Translations under genes and position numbers: made by a program
DNA from: Paraburkholderia bryophila
GTDB lineage: Bacteria; Pseudomonadota; Gammaproteobacteria; Burkholderiales; Burkholderiaceae
Direction: 5' to 3'
Length of the DNA: 64,000 nt
Assembly (NCBI RefSeq): GCF_013409255.1
Contig: NZ_JACCAS010000001.1
Coordinates: 2,480,001 to 2,544,000 of the forward strand
Shown: positions 8,647-17,615 of the stretch, in pieces
Layout of the letters: each line of letters starts with the position of its first letter
Numbering within the stretch: position 1 is the first letter of the stretch
Notes under the pieces: generated by a model
The model's database searches: none
Told to the model about the DNA's origin: nothing
What the model saw: the letters and a program-made list of their open reading frames with translations, nothing else

Positions 8647-9440
8647 GACACCACCTCGTCCTGATTGCGCTCATGCAGGCGACGCACCAGTCGCTCCCGC
8701 CATTCGATGAAATCCTGCGACGACTTAACCGTGCGTGCGTCGCGCGTTTCGAGAAAACGCCGCGCGAACGGTAGGTCGTAGCTCTCGGAGATGCGTCCCG
8801 GACCCGGCGTCATCAAGACGAGACGTGTTGCGAGAAACAGCGCTTCTTCAACGCTATGCGTGATGAAAAACACCGTCTTGCGCGTACGGCCCCATACGTC
8901 GAGCACGAGTTCCTGCATCGACTCGCGCGTCATCGAATCGAGCGCGCCCATCGGTTCGTCCATCAGCAGCACCTGCGGGTCGCTCGCCAGCGCGCGCGCA
9001 ATGCCCACGCGCTGCTGCATGCCACCCGAGAGCGCGTAGACGCGTGAGTGCGCATGCTTTTCGAGCCCCACCAGCGCCAGCATTTCGCGCGCGATGCGCT
9101 CGCGCTCCGCCTTCGGCACGCGCTGAAACCGCAAACCGAGCGCGACGTTGTCGAGCACGTCGAGCCACGGCATCAGCGCGTACTTCTGAAACACCACGCC
9201 GCGATCTGCGCCTGGTCCGCGTACGAGTTCGCCGTTCAGGCGCACTTCCCCCTCGGTCGGCGTGATGAAACCGGCGATGCAGTTGAGCAAGGTCGTCTTG
9301 CCGCAACCCGACGCGCCCAACGCGACGACGAACTCGCCGGCGCCGATATGCAGATCGACGTCCGCGAGCGCGACGTGAGGCGCCGCGCCGCGTGCGGCTT
9401 CGTAGGCGACGTGTAATCGCCGGATTTCAAGACCGCTCAT
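8643..9440 (-). CDS. tauB: taurine-type ABC transporter ATP-binding protein (TauB-like)
   Basis: Cytoplasmic ATPase of 265 aa that powers the import complex. The Walker A motif GASGCGKTT is at residues 42-50, the Q-loop in [18 protein letters not shown], the signature [15 protein letters not shown], Walker [13 protein letters not shown] and the H-loop [17 protein letters not shown]. All catalytic positions are intact. It is 41 bases downstream of the binding-protein gene and overlaps the permease gene. Confidence 0.93.
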   Translation of the reverse strand: MSGLEIRRLHVAYEAARGAAPHVALADVDLHIGAGEFVVALGASGCGKTTLLNCIAGFITPTEGEVRLNGELVRGPGADRGVVFQKYALMPWLDVLDNVALGLRFQRVPKAERERIAREMLALVGLEKHAHSRVYALSGGMQQRVGIARALASDPQVLLMDEPMGALDSMTRESMQELVLDVWGRTRKTVFFITHSVEEALFLATRLVLMTPGPGRISESYDLPFARRFLETRDARTVKSSQDFIEWRERLVRRLHERNQDEVVS

Positions 9441-9481
9441 TGCTCGACCTCATACTGCGGATGTGAAACAACCTGCGTCGA

Positions 9482-10504
9482 TCAATGCGCCGCGCGCTGC
9501 ACGAACTGCGGATCGACGCCGCTCGAATAATCGGCGAGCACGTTCTGGATCGTGCCTTGCGTCTTCAGGAACGCAGCGGTCGCCGCCAGCGACTTCGCCG
9601 CGCCCGATTGCGCGCCGCCTCCCAGCCATGCATTCGACGCCTGTTGCGCTGGCGTCGGGAAAGCGTATAGCGCGAGGCTCGCCGGCACGTCTTGCGCGTT
9701 GGCGCCGGACTCCTTCGCGACGGCTTCCACCTGCGGCGACGCCGCGGTCCACGTGGACGTGTGATCGCGATAACTCGCGTCGGTCGAAGCCAGCACCTTC
9801 ACGAAGCGCGCGACAAACTCGGCGTTCTGACTCGCGAACTTACGATCGACGACGAAGCCGTCGAAGGTCGCTTTGCCGGTTTGCTGCGCGACCTGACCCG
9901 ACGTGATCAGCACCTTACCGTTCTTTTTGACCTTGGCCAGAACCGGGTCCCAGATGTAAGTCGCGTCGATGTCGCCGCGCGCCCAGGCCGCCGCGACTTC
10001 GGGCGGCCGCAGGTTGACGATCTTCACGTCGGCAGGATTCACGCCGGCGCTCTGCAACGCGACCAGCGTATGAAAGTGCGAGGTCGACACGAACGGCACG
10101 CCGATCTTCTTGCCTTTCAAACCGGCTACGCTCGTCACGTTGGAGCCGTCGCGCGCGACCAGCGCTTCGGCGTCGTTGATATTGTCCAGAATCCAGAACA
10201 GCGAAATATCGACACCTTGCGACAACCCCGCCGCGATCGGACTCGACCCGGCTTCGCCGAGCTGCACCGAACCGGAGGCCAGCGCGCGGATCACGTCGGC
10301 GCCACTGCCTAGTTTGCGATACGTCACCTTGTAGCCGGTGGCTTTCTCGACTTCGCCGGTGGCCTGCGCGTAACGCCACGGCACCACCATGTCCTGATAC
10401 GCGATCACGACTTCTTTGGTGTCGGCGTGTGCCGCGGAAACAAACGTCGCGGACAGTGCGAGCAGCGTGGCGACCGCGGCCAACGGACGGTGAAAGCGCT
10501 TCAT
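9482..10504 (-). CDS. tauA: taurine ABC transporter substrate-binding protein (TauA-like)
   Basis: Periplasmic binding protein, 340 aa from the ATG at 10504, which has a near-perfect AGGAGG (complement of 10512-10517) seven bases upstream. Residues 1-27 are a signal peptide ending in SAAHA. The mature protein begins DTKEVVIAYQDMVVPWRYAQ and has the TauA-type patterns YRKLGSGADVIRALASG and GEAGSSPIAAGLSQGVDI, then WILDNINDAEALVARDG. TauA-class proteins bind taurine or related sulfonates. Expression is probably linked to sulfur supply, but I see no recognisable Cbl/CysB site. Confidence 0.88.
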   Translation of the reverse strand: MKRFHRPLAAVATLLALSATFVSAAHADTKEVVIAYQDMVVPWRYAQATGEVEKATGYKVTYRKLGSGADVIRALASGSVQLGEAGSSPIAAGLSQGVDISLFWILDNINDAEALVARDGSNVTSVAGLKGKKIGVPFVSTSHFHTLVALQSAGVNPADVKIVNLRPPEVAAAWARGDIDATYIWDPVLAKVKKNGKVLITSGQVAQQTGKATFDGFVVDRKFASQNAEFVARFVKVLASTDASYRDHTSTWTAASPQVEAVAKESGANAQDVPASLALYAFPTPAQQASNAWLGGGAQSGAAKSLAATAAFLKTQGTIQNVLADYSSGVDPQFVQRAAH

Positions 10505-10778
10505 CGGGAAACCTCCTGCGTGGATGGTGTCTGGGAGGCTTCCGACTATAGGGAGTTTGTTCACTGACGGTTCTATTTAATCCGCAATTGCTAATGACGC
10601 TGTTCAAGCATTGCTTTTCACGTTCGGTTGGTTACGAGCGACTGCTACGGCGAGCAGTGAGCCGGTTCCAGCGAATGATGAGGCCTGCCATGCTCGCACG
10701 CAAGCTGGCCGTTCGGCATATTGACCGTGGTCCGGCGACGGCGGGATGATCAGCGGATCGTTTTCACCGTGCGCTCCT

Positions 10779-11225
10779 ATGTTCGATTTTCTTAGCCGTC
10801 TGAGCTGGTTGTTTTTCAATGTCGGCGTGCCGATACTCGCGCCGATCGCGCTGCTGCCCTTGCTCGGTTTCTCGCGCTTCTACCGGCGGGCGTCGAAAGG
10901 TGTCGCGATACGCTCGGTGCAAGACGGGCAGCTTCTGTGGGTCGTCATTTCGATGTGCGCGAGCGCGTGCTACGAGATTGGTGGCGCACTGGGCAATGCG
11001 TCATCTGACGGCGCGCGCGCCTTGATGTTCGCTGGCTTGCTCTGGCATGGCATGTTCATCGTCACTTCGTCCATGATTGTGTCTTTCGGCACGGCCGATT
11101 CGATGCCACATCCCGCCGGCGAAAATAGTGAGAGGGTGCCCGGGCGGTTGCTGATGCGGGCATCACTGATCATTACGACACTCGTCGCGGCCTCCTATTC
11201 GATATCCCATTATTCGTTAACCTAA
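10779..11225 (+). CDS. hypothetical small integral membrane protein
   Basis: I do not recognise this family. The 148-aa product from the ATG at 10779 has about four hydrophobic segments: LFFNVGVPILAPIALLPLL near residues 12-30, LLWVVISMCASACYEIGGAL, ARALMFAGLLWHGMFIVTSSM and ASLIITTLVAASYSISHY. An in-frame ATG at 10746 would add 11 residues, and neither start has a strong ribosome-binding site. The last span ends at the stop. It stands alone between the divergent tau operon and a tiny membrane ORF on the same strand. Possibly a two-component-adjacent or sensor-less membrane protein; function unknown. Confidence 0.7.
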   Translation: MFDFLSRLSWLFFNVGVPILAPIALLPLLGFSRFYRRASKGVAIRSVQDGQLLWVVISMCASACYEIGGALGNASSDGARALMFAGLLWHGMFIVTSSMIVSFGTADSMPHPAGENSERVPGRLLMRASLIITTLVAASYSISHYSLT

Positions 11226-11280
11226 TTAATTTAAAGTTGCTGCGTTATACTTTCGTCATCTCTACACACAGGGAGGTCAC

Positions 11281-11415
11281 ATGCCCAATCTGATCGATTA
11301 CATCATCGAAAATCAAGCAATGCGCCACCGCTTTATCGCCGCCACGATTCCCTTCGCGATCGTCGGCACCACGATTTCATCGGTCTGCATGGTACTTGCG
11401 CGCTACTATCGCTAG
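11281..11415 (+). CDS. 44-aa hypothetical membrane peptide
   Basis: A short reading frame preceded by GGGAGG at ideal spacing, encoding a peptide with a polar N-terminal third (MPNLIDYIIENQAMRHRF) and one hydrophobic segment (IAATIPFAIVGTTISSVCMV), ending LARYYR. A good Shine-Dalgarno, G/C-rich wobble positions and a strong terminator 36 bases after the stop all support a real gene. It follows the 148-aa membrane protein by 55 bases. Family unknown. Confidence 0.6.
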   Translation: MPNLIDYIIENQAMRHRFIAATIPFAIVGTTISSVCMVLARYYR

Positions 11416-11450
11416 CGCTTATGAATCGGCCTCGAGGGCCGGCCCGCCCA

Positions 11451-11483
11451 AAACAAAGCCCGCATCAAGTGCGGGCTTTGTTT
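11451..11483. terminator. bidirectional intrinsic terminator
   Basis: Perfect 14-bp stem (AAACAAAGCCCGCA with TGCGGGCTTTGTTT) around a 5-base loop. The A/T ends give a U tract in both directions, so it can end both the small membrane ORF transcript (+) and the lipBA transcript (-). Confidence 0.93.
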
Positions 11484-11507
11484 AATACGGAGAGCGACCT
11501 AAAACGC

Positions 11508-12515
11508 TTAGACCACGCCGGCTCCATGCGCCTGCAAATCGGCGTGATAGCTCGACCGAACCATTGCGCCCACCGCCGCGTGCGTGAAGCCCATCTTGTA
11601 CGCTTCTTCCTCGTACATCTTGAACGTGTCCGGGTGCACGTACGAGCGCACCGGCAGGTGGTGTTCCGACGGTTGCAGGTACTGGCCGATCGTCAGCATG
11701 TCGACGTTGTGTTCCCGCAGGTCGCGCATCACCTGCAGAATTTCTTCTTCGGTTTCACCGAGGCCGACCATCAGACCCGACTTGGTGGCAACGTTGGGAT
11801 GCAACGCCTTGAAGTCCTTCAGCAGCTTCAGCGAATGCGCGTAATCCGAACCCGGGCGCGCTTCTTTGTACAAACGCGGCACCGTTTCGAGGTTGTGGTT
11901 CATCACGTCCGGCGGAGCCGCGTTCAGAATGCCGATCGCGCGATCCAGACGACCGCGGAAGTCCGGCGTCAGAATTTCGATGCGCGTTTCCGGCGAGAGC
12001 TCACGCGTCTGACGGATACATTCCACGAAGTGAGCCGCGCCACCGTCGCGCAAGTCGTCGCGGTCCACGCTGGTGATCACCACGTACTTGAGCTTCAAGG
12101 CGGCGATGGTGCGCGCCAGATTGCCGGGTTCGTCGACATCGAGCGGATCCGGGCGGCCGTGGCCGACGTCGCAGAACGGGCAGCGGCGCGTGCACTTGTC
12201 GCCCATGATCATGAACGTGGCGGTGCCCTTGCCGAAGCATTCGCCGATATTCGGGCAGCTCGCTTCTTCGCACACCGTGTGCAGATTGTGCTCGCGCAGA
12301 ATCTGCTTGATTTCGTAAAAGCGTGAATTGCCGGTTGCCGCTTTGACGCGGATCCAGTCAGGCTTCTTCAGCTTTTCGATCGGGATGATCTTGATGGGAA
12401 TACGGGCGGTTTTGGCTTGCGCCTTCTGCTTCGCGGTCGCGTCGTAAGCAGCGGCGGAAGCCGGCACGGCGTCGGAAGCGGGAGAAGTTGCGAGGTTCGC
12501 GGTAACGTCAGTCAT
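11508..12515 (-). CDS. lipA: lipoyl synthase
   Basis: Radical-SAM enzyme inserting two sulfurs into protein-bound octanoyl chains to make lipoate, acting after LipB. 335 aa from the ATG at 12515; a longer frame would run into lipB. The auxiliary cluster cysteines are in [12 protein letters not shown] (C82, C87, C93) and the radical-SAM cluster in [13 protein letters not shown] (C108, C112, C115). The C-terminus has the conserved SSYHAD. An alanine-rich N-terminal extension of about 35 residues is typical of Burkholderia LipA. Its start is 13 bases after the lipB stop, so the two form an operon. Confidence 0.98.
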   Translation of the reverse strand: MTDVTANLATSPASDAVPASAAAYDATAKQKAQAKTARIPIKIIPIEKLKKPDWIRVKAATGNSRFYEIKQILREHNLHTVCEEASCPNIGECFGKGTATFMIMGDKCTRRCPFCDVGHGRPDPLDVDEPGNLARTIAALKLKYVVITSVDRDDLRDGGAAHFVECIRQTRELSPETRIEILTPDFRGRLDRAIGILNAAPPDVMNHNLETVPRLYKEARPGSDYAHSLKLLKDFKALHPNVATKSGLMVGLGETEEEILQVMRDLREHNVDMLTIGQYLQPSEHHLPVRSYVHPDTFKMYEEEAYKMGFTHAAVGAMVRSSYHADLQAHGAGVV

Positions 12516-12528
12516 TCGTTCGGTCCAG

Positions 12529-13266
12529 TCAGGCGGTGAGCGCACCGGCCTGCGGTTGGGCGACGGCCGCGGGACTGCCGTCGAGGTTTGCGGTGAGGCG
12601 TTCTGCAAAGGTACGGGCCACGTGGTTCCAGTCGGCCGTGACGCCCAGCGTTGCCATGTCGACTGTTTCGAGCCCCGCGTAGCCGCACGGATTGATGGCC
12701 AGAAACGGCCGCAAGTCCATGTTCACATTCAGGCTCACGCCGTGATAGCTGCAGCCGTTGCGGATTTTCAGACCCAGCGCGGCGATCTTCGCACCGGTGT
12801 GCAGTCCGGCGTCCGGTCCCGCATCTGACCCGGCGCCCACATAGATACCGGGGGCGCCCGCCTTGCGTTCTCCGGCGAGATTATACGCCGCGAGGGTGTC
12901 GATCACGGCCTGCTCGATTCGCGTGACCATCTCGCGCACCATCAGCTTGCGGCGCCGCAGGTCGAGCAGCAGGTAGGCCACCACCTGGCCGGGGCCGTGG
13001 TACGTGATCTGACCGCCGCGATCAACCTTGACCAGCGGAATGCCGCTGTCGGCGGCCAGCAGGTGCGCCGGGTCGCCGGCCTGGCCGAGCGTGAAAACGG
13101 GAGGATGTTCGACTAGCCAGATTTCGTCGGGAGTTTCGGCCGTGCGGGCGTCGGTGAACGCGCGCATGGCTTCGAAACTGGCTTCGTAGGGTTCGCGGCC
13201 CACCCAGCGCAGCGTGAGCGGCGCCATGGCGGGCAAGGGAGACGGGGAAACCGGGGTGGCGCACAT
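12529..13266 (-). CDS. lipB: octanoyl-[acyl-carrier-protein]-protein N-octanoyltransferase
   Basis: Transfers octanoate from ACP to lipoyl domains, the first step of lipoate assembly. 245 aa. The family signature [19 protein letters not shown] is present, the catalytic lysine lies in [19 protein letters not shown], and the catalytic cysteine in [10 protein letters not shown]. An internal low-complexity stretch ([15 protein letters not shown]) is a small insertion. It is directly followed by lipA. Confidence 0.97.
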   Translation of the reverse strand: MCATPVSPSPLPAMAPLTLRWVGREPYEASFEAMRAFTDARTAETPDEIWLVEHPPVFTLGQAGDPAHLLAADSGIPLVKVDRGGQITYHGPGQVVAYLLLDLRRRKLMVREMVTRIEQAVIDTLAAYNLAGERKAGAPGIYVGAGSDAGPDAGLHTGAKIAALGLKIRNGCSYHGVSLNVNMDLRPFLAINPCGYAGLETVDMATLGVTADWNHVARTFAERLTANLDGSPAAVAQPQAGALTA

Positions 13267-13358
13267 AATCCCGCCAGTTTACCGAAATCTGGAAATCCCC
13301 GTTGAACAAGGAATCATGAACCGTGCCGGGCGCAACCGCGTGGCCGTTCCCAAGTCGG

Positions 13359-13685
13359 TCAAACCGTGCGCCAGCCGCCGCGCATACGGGCCGCGAGCCG
13401 TTCGCCGATCCGCGCGAACCAGTTCAGCGCGCGCTGATCGCAGCGCGTCGGCACGGAAAACGTCACCTTTGCCTGCACGCCGCCCTCGGCGCTCAGCCAC
13501 AGCCGCTCGCCACAGCGCAGGCGGAGCGTATGGCCAGGCTGCAGCCAGTAGTCTTCCGTGTCGTCGCTACGTGTAACCCAGACCGCGCCGCCCTGCACGA
13601 CCAGCCGGGTGCTGCGCGCTACCTTCATGGGAATGGTTTCGCCGCTGCGGATTTCAAACGCGATACTAGAGGAAATTTCTTGCAT
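13359..13685 (-). CDS. DUF2917 domain-containing protein
   Basis: 108-aa protein matching the DUF2917 pattern: a short cupin-like beta-rich core (TIPMKVARSTRLVVQGGAVWVTRSDD; DYWLQPGHTLRLRCGERLWLSAEG) followed by a basic tail. The family is common next to LysR regulators in Burkholderiales and has no assigned activity. It is divergent from the GcvA-like gene with 98 bases between starts, which suggests that regulator may control it. Confidence 0.75.
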   Translation of the reverse strand: MQEISSSIAFEIRSGETIPMKVARSTRLVVQGGAVWVTRSDDTEDYWLQPGHTLRLRCGERLWLSAEGGVQAKVTFSVPTRCDQRALNWFARIGERLAARMRGGWRTV

Positions 13686-13783
13686 GATGCCCTCGCCAAA
13701 AATCGTTTCATGGCTACAATCGTAGGCGTAGCAAGGGTTTACGCAAAACGATCAATTTTCACCTCTATGTGAGAAATATTGCG

Positions 13784-14758
13784 ATGGACCTCCGGCAACT
13801 CCCCCCACTGAACGCGATCAAGGCGTTCGAAGCCGCCGCCCGCCACGAGAGCTTCTCGCGCGCCGCCGACGAACTCTTCGTCACGCACGGCGCCGTCAGC
13901 CATCAGATCCGCGCGCTGGAGGCCGAGCTGGGCGTCTCGCTGTTCGCGCGGGACGGCAAACGCGTGCGGCTCACCGACACCGGCCGGCGCTACGCCACGC
14001 ACGTGCGCGGCGCGCTCACGGCGCTCGCCGACGCCACGCGCGAAATCCGCGCCGGCGACCGCGAGCGGCGCCTGGTCGTGTCGATGTTGTCGTCGTTCGC
14101 GGCGCGCTGGGTGACGCCGCGCATCGGCAGCTTTATCGAGGCGCATCCGCAATGGGACCTCGAATTGCTGTCCACCAATGCCCTCACGGACTTCGCGCGC
14201 GACGATGTCGACGTGGCGATCCGTTTCGGCTTCGGCAAATATTCGGGGTTGCACGCGGAGTTGCTGCTGGAGGAGATTTTCTTTCCGGCCTGCGCGCCCG
14301 GCTTCAACGGCGGCAAGCTGCCGCAAACGCCGGCCGATCTCGCCAAAGTCCCGCTGCTGCGCTCCGACGACGAATTGTGGCGCCCGTGGTTCGACGCCGC
14401 CGGCCTCACCGACTGGCCGGAGCCGAAGCGCGGGGTGCTGTATCAGGATTCGTCGAATCTGCTGCAGGCTGCGATCGACGGTCAGGGCGTCGCGCTCACA
14501 CGCCGCTCGCTCGCCATGCACGAAATCGCGGCAGGGCGCCTTGTGCGGCTATTCGATGTGGATGGGCCGAGCCCGTGGCAGTACTACTTCATCTGCCCGC
14601 CGCAGATGCTCGAGACCGCGCGGGTCAAGGCGTTTCGCGACTGGGTCTTCGCGGAGGTGGGACGCTTCAGGCAGCTTTTCGAGCAAGCTTGCGAAGTGGG
14701 GCCGAGCGCCGATAACGACGCCGCTCAGCCGGCGGACGCGTTGCGCGTCACGCCGTAA
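13784..14758 (+). CDS. LysR-family transcriptional regulator, GcvA-like
   Basis: 324 aa from the ATG at 13784 (an upstream GTG at 13769 would add five residues). The N-terminal helix-turn-helix shows the GcvA-type opening LPPLNAIKAFEAAARHESFSRAADEL followed by THGAVSHQIRALEAELGVSLFARDGK. The C-terminal effector domain contains FVSMLSSFAARW-like and DVDVAIRFGFGKY segments. GcvA in E. coli controls the glycine cleavage operon; no gcv gene is nearby, so only the subfamily is assigned. It likely controls itself and the divergent DUF2917 gene. Confidence 0.88.
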   Translation: MDLRQLPPLNAIKAFEAAARHESFSRAADELFVTHGAVSHQIRALEAELGVSLFARDGKRVRLTDTGRRYATHVRGALTALADATREIRAGDRERRLVVSMLSSFAARWVTPRIGSFIEAHPQWDLELLSTNALTDFARDDVDVAIRFGFGKYSGLHAELLLEEIFFPACAPGFNGGKLPQTPADLAKVPLLRSDDELWRPWFDAAGLTDWPEPKRGVLYQDSSNLLQAAIDGQGVALTRRSLAMHEIAAGRLVRLFDVDGPSPWQYYFICPPQMLETARVKAFRDWVFAEVGRFRQLFEQACEVGPSADNDAAQPADALRVTP

Positions 14759-14825
14759 TCACGTCAAACGTACCGGGTGCGAACAACAACGCGAGTGGTG
14801 CGAGTGATGCACGCGGTGCAAGGCC

Positions 14826-15095
14826 TCAAAGCACCACTTTGACCATCGGATGCCCGGTCAGCGCACGATAGATATCGTCGAGCTGTTCCTGGCTGGTGGC
14901 GCGCACCGTAACCGTCAGACCGGTGTAGTTGCCGCCGCTCGACGGCCGCGTTTCGAGGCGCGACGTGTCCACGTCGTTATCGAACTTCCGGACCACCTCG
15001 ACGATCGTGTCGGTGAACTCCGGGTGCGTTTTTCCCATGATCTTGATCGGGAAATCGCAGGGAAACTCAAGCAGTGATGTTTTCTCGGGATTCAT
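14826..15095 (-). CDS. ybeD: YbeD/DUF493 family protein
   Basis: 89-aa ferredoxin-fold protein of the DUF493 family, with the conserved LLEFPCDFPIKIMGKTHPEF start and an ACT-like second half (YTGLTVTVRATSQEQLDDIYRALTGHPMVKVVL). In many proteobacteria this gene sits between dacA-type carboxypeptidase and lipB, as here apart from the interposed regulator. Its first 29 bases overlap the end of the transaminase gene. Confidence 0.9.
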   Translation of the reverse strand: MNPEKTSLLEFPCDFPIKIMGKTHPEFTDTIVEVVRKFDNDVDTSRLETRPSSGGNYTGLTVTVRATSQEQLDDIYRALTGHPMVKVVL

Positions 15096-16026
15096 TCTCT
15101 ACTCCTTGCTGCGCGTGTTGCGCTTCCTTGGCTTTGGCTCGCTGATAGCCCGCGTACAGTGCCGCAAAGACCGCGCCCGGCCGGCCCTTGCCGACCGCCT
15201 GGCCGTCGAGCTGCGTGACGGGCAGCACCTCCTTGGTGGCCGAGCTGACGATGATCTCGTCGGCGGCACGCAATTCGGCCTCGCTAATCTCACGCGCCTC
15301 GAAGCGGATGCCGCATTCCTGCGCGAGCGCTTCGATCAGCCCGTAGCGAATCCCTTCGAGAATCTTGTGACTGCGCGGCGGCGCAGCCAGCACGCCGTCC
15401 TTCACCACCCACACATTCGACGACGACCCTTCTGTCAGCACGCCGTCACGAAACTGGATCGTTTCGAACGCGTCGTTCTCGGCGGCGTATTGCGCCATCA
15501 GCACATTGCCGAGCAGCGATACCGACTTGATATCGCAATTCAGCCATCGGCGATCTTCCGCCGTCACGCAACGCACACCTTGCGCACGCTGCGTTTCAGA
15601 CGGCAGATTCAGCGGCGTGACCATCACGAACACGGTCGGCTGAATGCCGGCCGGAAACGCGTGACCGCGCTTCGCGACACCGCGTGTCACCTGAATATAG
15701 GCAATCGCGTCCTGATCGGCGCGCAAACCGGCATGCGCCTCGTTGGCCGCGACCACGCGCGCGATCAGTGAGCGCCAGCCGGCGTCGTCGAACGGATTGG
15801 CAATGCCGATCTTGCCCACCGAGCGGGCAAGCCGCGCCAGATGCTGCTCGAAACGAAACGGCGTGCGACGGCCGGCATGGCCGGCGTACAGCGGCGCGAC
15901 TTCGTAAATGCCGTCGCCGAAAATAAAGCCGCGGTCGAGAACCGGCACGCGCGCTTCGGACAACGGCACCAACTCGCCGTTCAGATAAACGATCGGGTCG
16001 TGCGAGACATCGTCAACAGCGGTCAT
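15067..16026 (-). CDS. dat: class IV aminotransferase, D-amino acid transaminase
   Basis: PLP-dependent fold-type IV aminotransferase, 319 aa. The PLP lysine is in CDIKSVSLLGNVLMAQYAAE, and the phosphate-binding segment is LTEGSSSNVWVVKDG. The N-terminal VLDRGFIFGDGIYEV favours D-amino acid transaminase or aminodeoxychorismate lyase over branched-chain transaminase. The position between a D-Ala carboxypeptidase gene and ybeD supports a role in D-alanine/D-glutamate interconversion for peptidoglycan. It overlaps ybeD by 29 bases. Confidence 0.88.
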   Translation of the reverse strand: MTAVDDVSHDPIVYLNGELVPLSEARVPVLDRGFIFGDGIYEVAPLYAGHAGRRTPFRFEQHLARLARSVGKIGIANPFDDAGWRSLIARVVAANEAHAGLRADQDAIAYIQVTRGVAKRGHAFPAGIQPTVFVMVTPLNLPSETQRAQGVRCVTAEDRRWLNCDIKSVSLLGNVLMAQYAAENDAFETIQFRDGVLTEGSSSNVWVVKDGVLAAPPRSHKILEGIRYGLIEALAQECGIRFEAREISEAELRAADEIIVSSATKEVLPVTQLDGQAVGKGRPGAVFAALYAGYQRAKAKEAQHAQQGVENESRENITA

Positions 16027-16039
16027 TGCGTACAGGCTC

Positions 16040-17269
16040 TTACTTCTTCTTGTTGAACATCAGCATCAGCGAATCCCACACACGGCCCACCACGCCGGCT
16101 TGCGGCACAGCCTGCAACGCGACGATCGGGAATTGCGCCAGCACCTTGCCGTCGGCGACCAGCTTGGCCGTGCCGACCTGCTGACCGTTCGCGATCGGCG
16201 CGATCAGCGGATCGATCTGCTCGATCTGCGGCTTCACCTTGTCGCCCATGCCCTTCGGCACGGTGATGTACTGGTCGCCCTTCACGCCGATCTGCACCGT
16301 ATCCTGCGCACCCTTGTAGACGCGCGGCGTGCCGACCACCTGGTTCGCCTTGTACAGACGCACCGTGTCGTACGCGGTGTAGCCGTAGCTCAGCATCTTC
16401 AGGCTGTCCTGCACCCGGTCGTGCTCCTTGGTCTCGCCCATCATGACCGTGACGAGACGGCGCGAGCCGTCGGTCGTGCCCGGCAGCGGACGCTTCGCGC
16501 TCGCGATCAGGCAGTAGCCGGCCGCTTGCGTGTGGCCGGTCTTCAGACCGTCGACGGTCGGGTCGATCCACAGCAGACGGTTGCGGTTCGGCTGCTTGAT
16601 CTTGTTGTACGTGAACTCCTTGACCGAGAAGATGTTGTAGTAGTCGGGGAAATCGCGAATCAGACGCGCCGACAGCACCGCGAGATCGCCCGCCGTGGTG
16701 AAGTGCTGCGGATCGGGCATGCCGTTCACGTCGGCGAAATGCGTGTGCTTCATGCCGAGCTTTGCCGCTTCGTTGTTCATCATGTTGACGAACTGCGACT
16801 CGCTACCGCCAACCAGTTCGGCCAGCGCGATCGCCGCGTCGTTACCCGACTGGATGATCATGCCGTACACCAGATCGTGCACGGTCACCGGCTTGTTCGC
16901 CTCGATGAACATGCGCGATTCGTCGGTTTTCACCCGGCGCACCGCTTCGCTCGGCATCACCGTCTGGTCCATCGTGATCTTTTTCGCCTGCAGGGCCTCG
17001 AACACGAGGTACGCGGTCATCAGCTTGGTCAGCGACGCCGGTTCCACGCGCTCGTCGGCATTGCCCGACGCGAGCACCTGGTTGCTGGTGGCGTCGACGA
17101 GTACCCACGAACGCGCGTTCACCGCGGGCGGCGGCACTTGCGCGAACGCGGTGCTGGCCACGAGCGTGGCCGGCAGCACGACGCCGAGCGTCACGGCACG
17201 GCTAAGCGAAGAAGGAACGAAGGAAGCAACTGACGGGAAGGACGTGCGGCCGGAAGTGGAGAAACGCAT
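16040..17269 (-). CDS. dacC: D-alanyl-D-alanine carboxypeptidase (PBP5/6 family)
   Basis: Low-molecular-mass penicillin-binding protein trimming the terminal D-Ala of peptidoglycan stem peptides. 409 aa from the ATG at 17269, giving a long signal peptide ending in ASTAFA. Active-site motifs are complete: SLTK (in EPASLTKLMTAYL), SGN (in IQSGNDAAIALAE) and KTG (in DGLKTGHTQAAGY). A C-terminal PBP5-type beta domain and an amphipathic end (GVVGRVWDSLMLMFNKKK) for membrane attachment are visible. It heads the dacC-dat-ybeD run; a TATAAT box lies about 250 bases upstream. Confidence 0.95.
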   Translation of the reverse strand: MRFSTSGRTSFPSVASFVPSSLSRAVTLGVVLPATLVASTAFAQVPPPAVNARSWVLVDATSNQVLASGNADERVEPASLTKLMTAYLVFEALQAKKITMDQTVMPSEAVRRVKTDESRMFIEANKPVTVHDLVYGMIIQSGNDAAIALAELVGGSESQFVNMMNNEAAKLGMKHTHFADVNGMPDPQHFTTAGDLAVLSARLIRDFPDYYNIFSVKEFTYNKIKQPNRNRLLWIDPTVDGLKTGHTQAAGYCLIASAKRPLPGTTDGSRRLVTVMMGETKEHDRVQDSLKMLSYGYTAYDTVRLYKANQVVGTPRVYKGAQDTVQIGVKGDQYITVPKGMGDKVKPQIEQIDPLIAPIANGQQVGTAKLVADGKVLAQFPIVALQAVPQAGVVGRVWDSLMLMFNKKK

Positions 17270-17615
17270 AGGGTCGATTCGTGCAGAAAAATACATCGCG
17301 CGCAGGGCGCATAGTTTGGAAGAGCCGGTCGGCGAGCGTCTGGCCGCAAAAGCGGCGCGGCGCCCATTGGACTTCCGGCTACGCGATCGGTTCGCGCAGC
17401 ACGCCCTGCATCCGGCACCGCTGCGCGCGCAACAACCAGGAAACAACCACGAAACAACCAGGTTACGCGTCGCGCGAACTGCCGGATGGGCGGCGCTGCG
17501 CCCAAAAAAGAGCGCTCATTATACGCGCGCTAACCTGGTAACTTTGCGCAAACGGGGACGATTAATTTGCGTTTGTGCGTACCTGTACCCCGGAAAACGC
17601 GGCGCGACGCACTGC
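17270..17615. other. 346-base intergenic region upstream of dacC
   Basis: No gene is supported here. It contains a minus-strand TATAAT (complement of 17518-17523) in the context GCGCGTATAATGAGCGC, the best -10 candidate for dacC. There is no clear -35 at standard spacing. The implied leader of about 240 bases is long and G/C-rich. Confidence 0.5.
17518..17523 (-). promoter_or_regulatory. consensus -10 box upstream of dacC
   Basis: Exact TATAAT on the minus strand in an otherwise G/C-rich region, followed by the palindrome GAGCGCTC and a T run. No TTGACA-like hexamer lies 16-18 bases upstream. Confidence 0.45.

Noticed and set aside
10604..10819. 71-codon minus-strand frame upstream of tauA
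   Set aside because: Overlaps the membrane-protein start, no ribosome-binding site, unlikely composition.
16100..17233. 377-codon open frame antisense to dacC
   Set aside because: The dacC active-site motifs decide the strand; the antisense product has no recognisable pattern.
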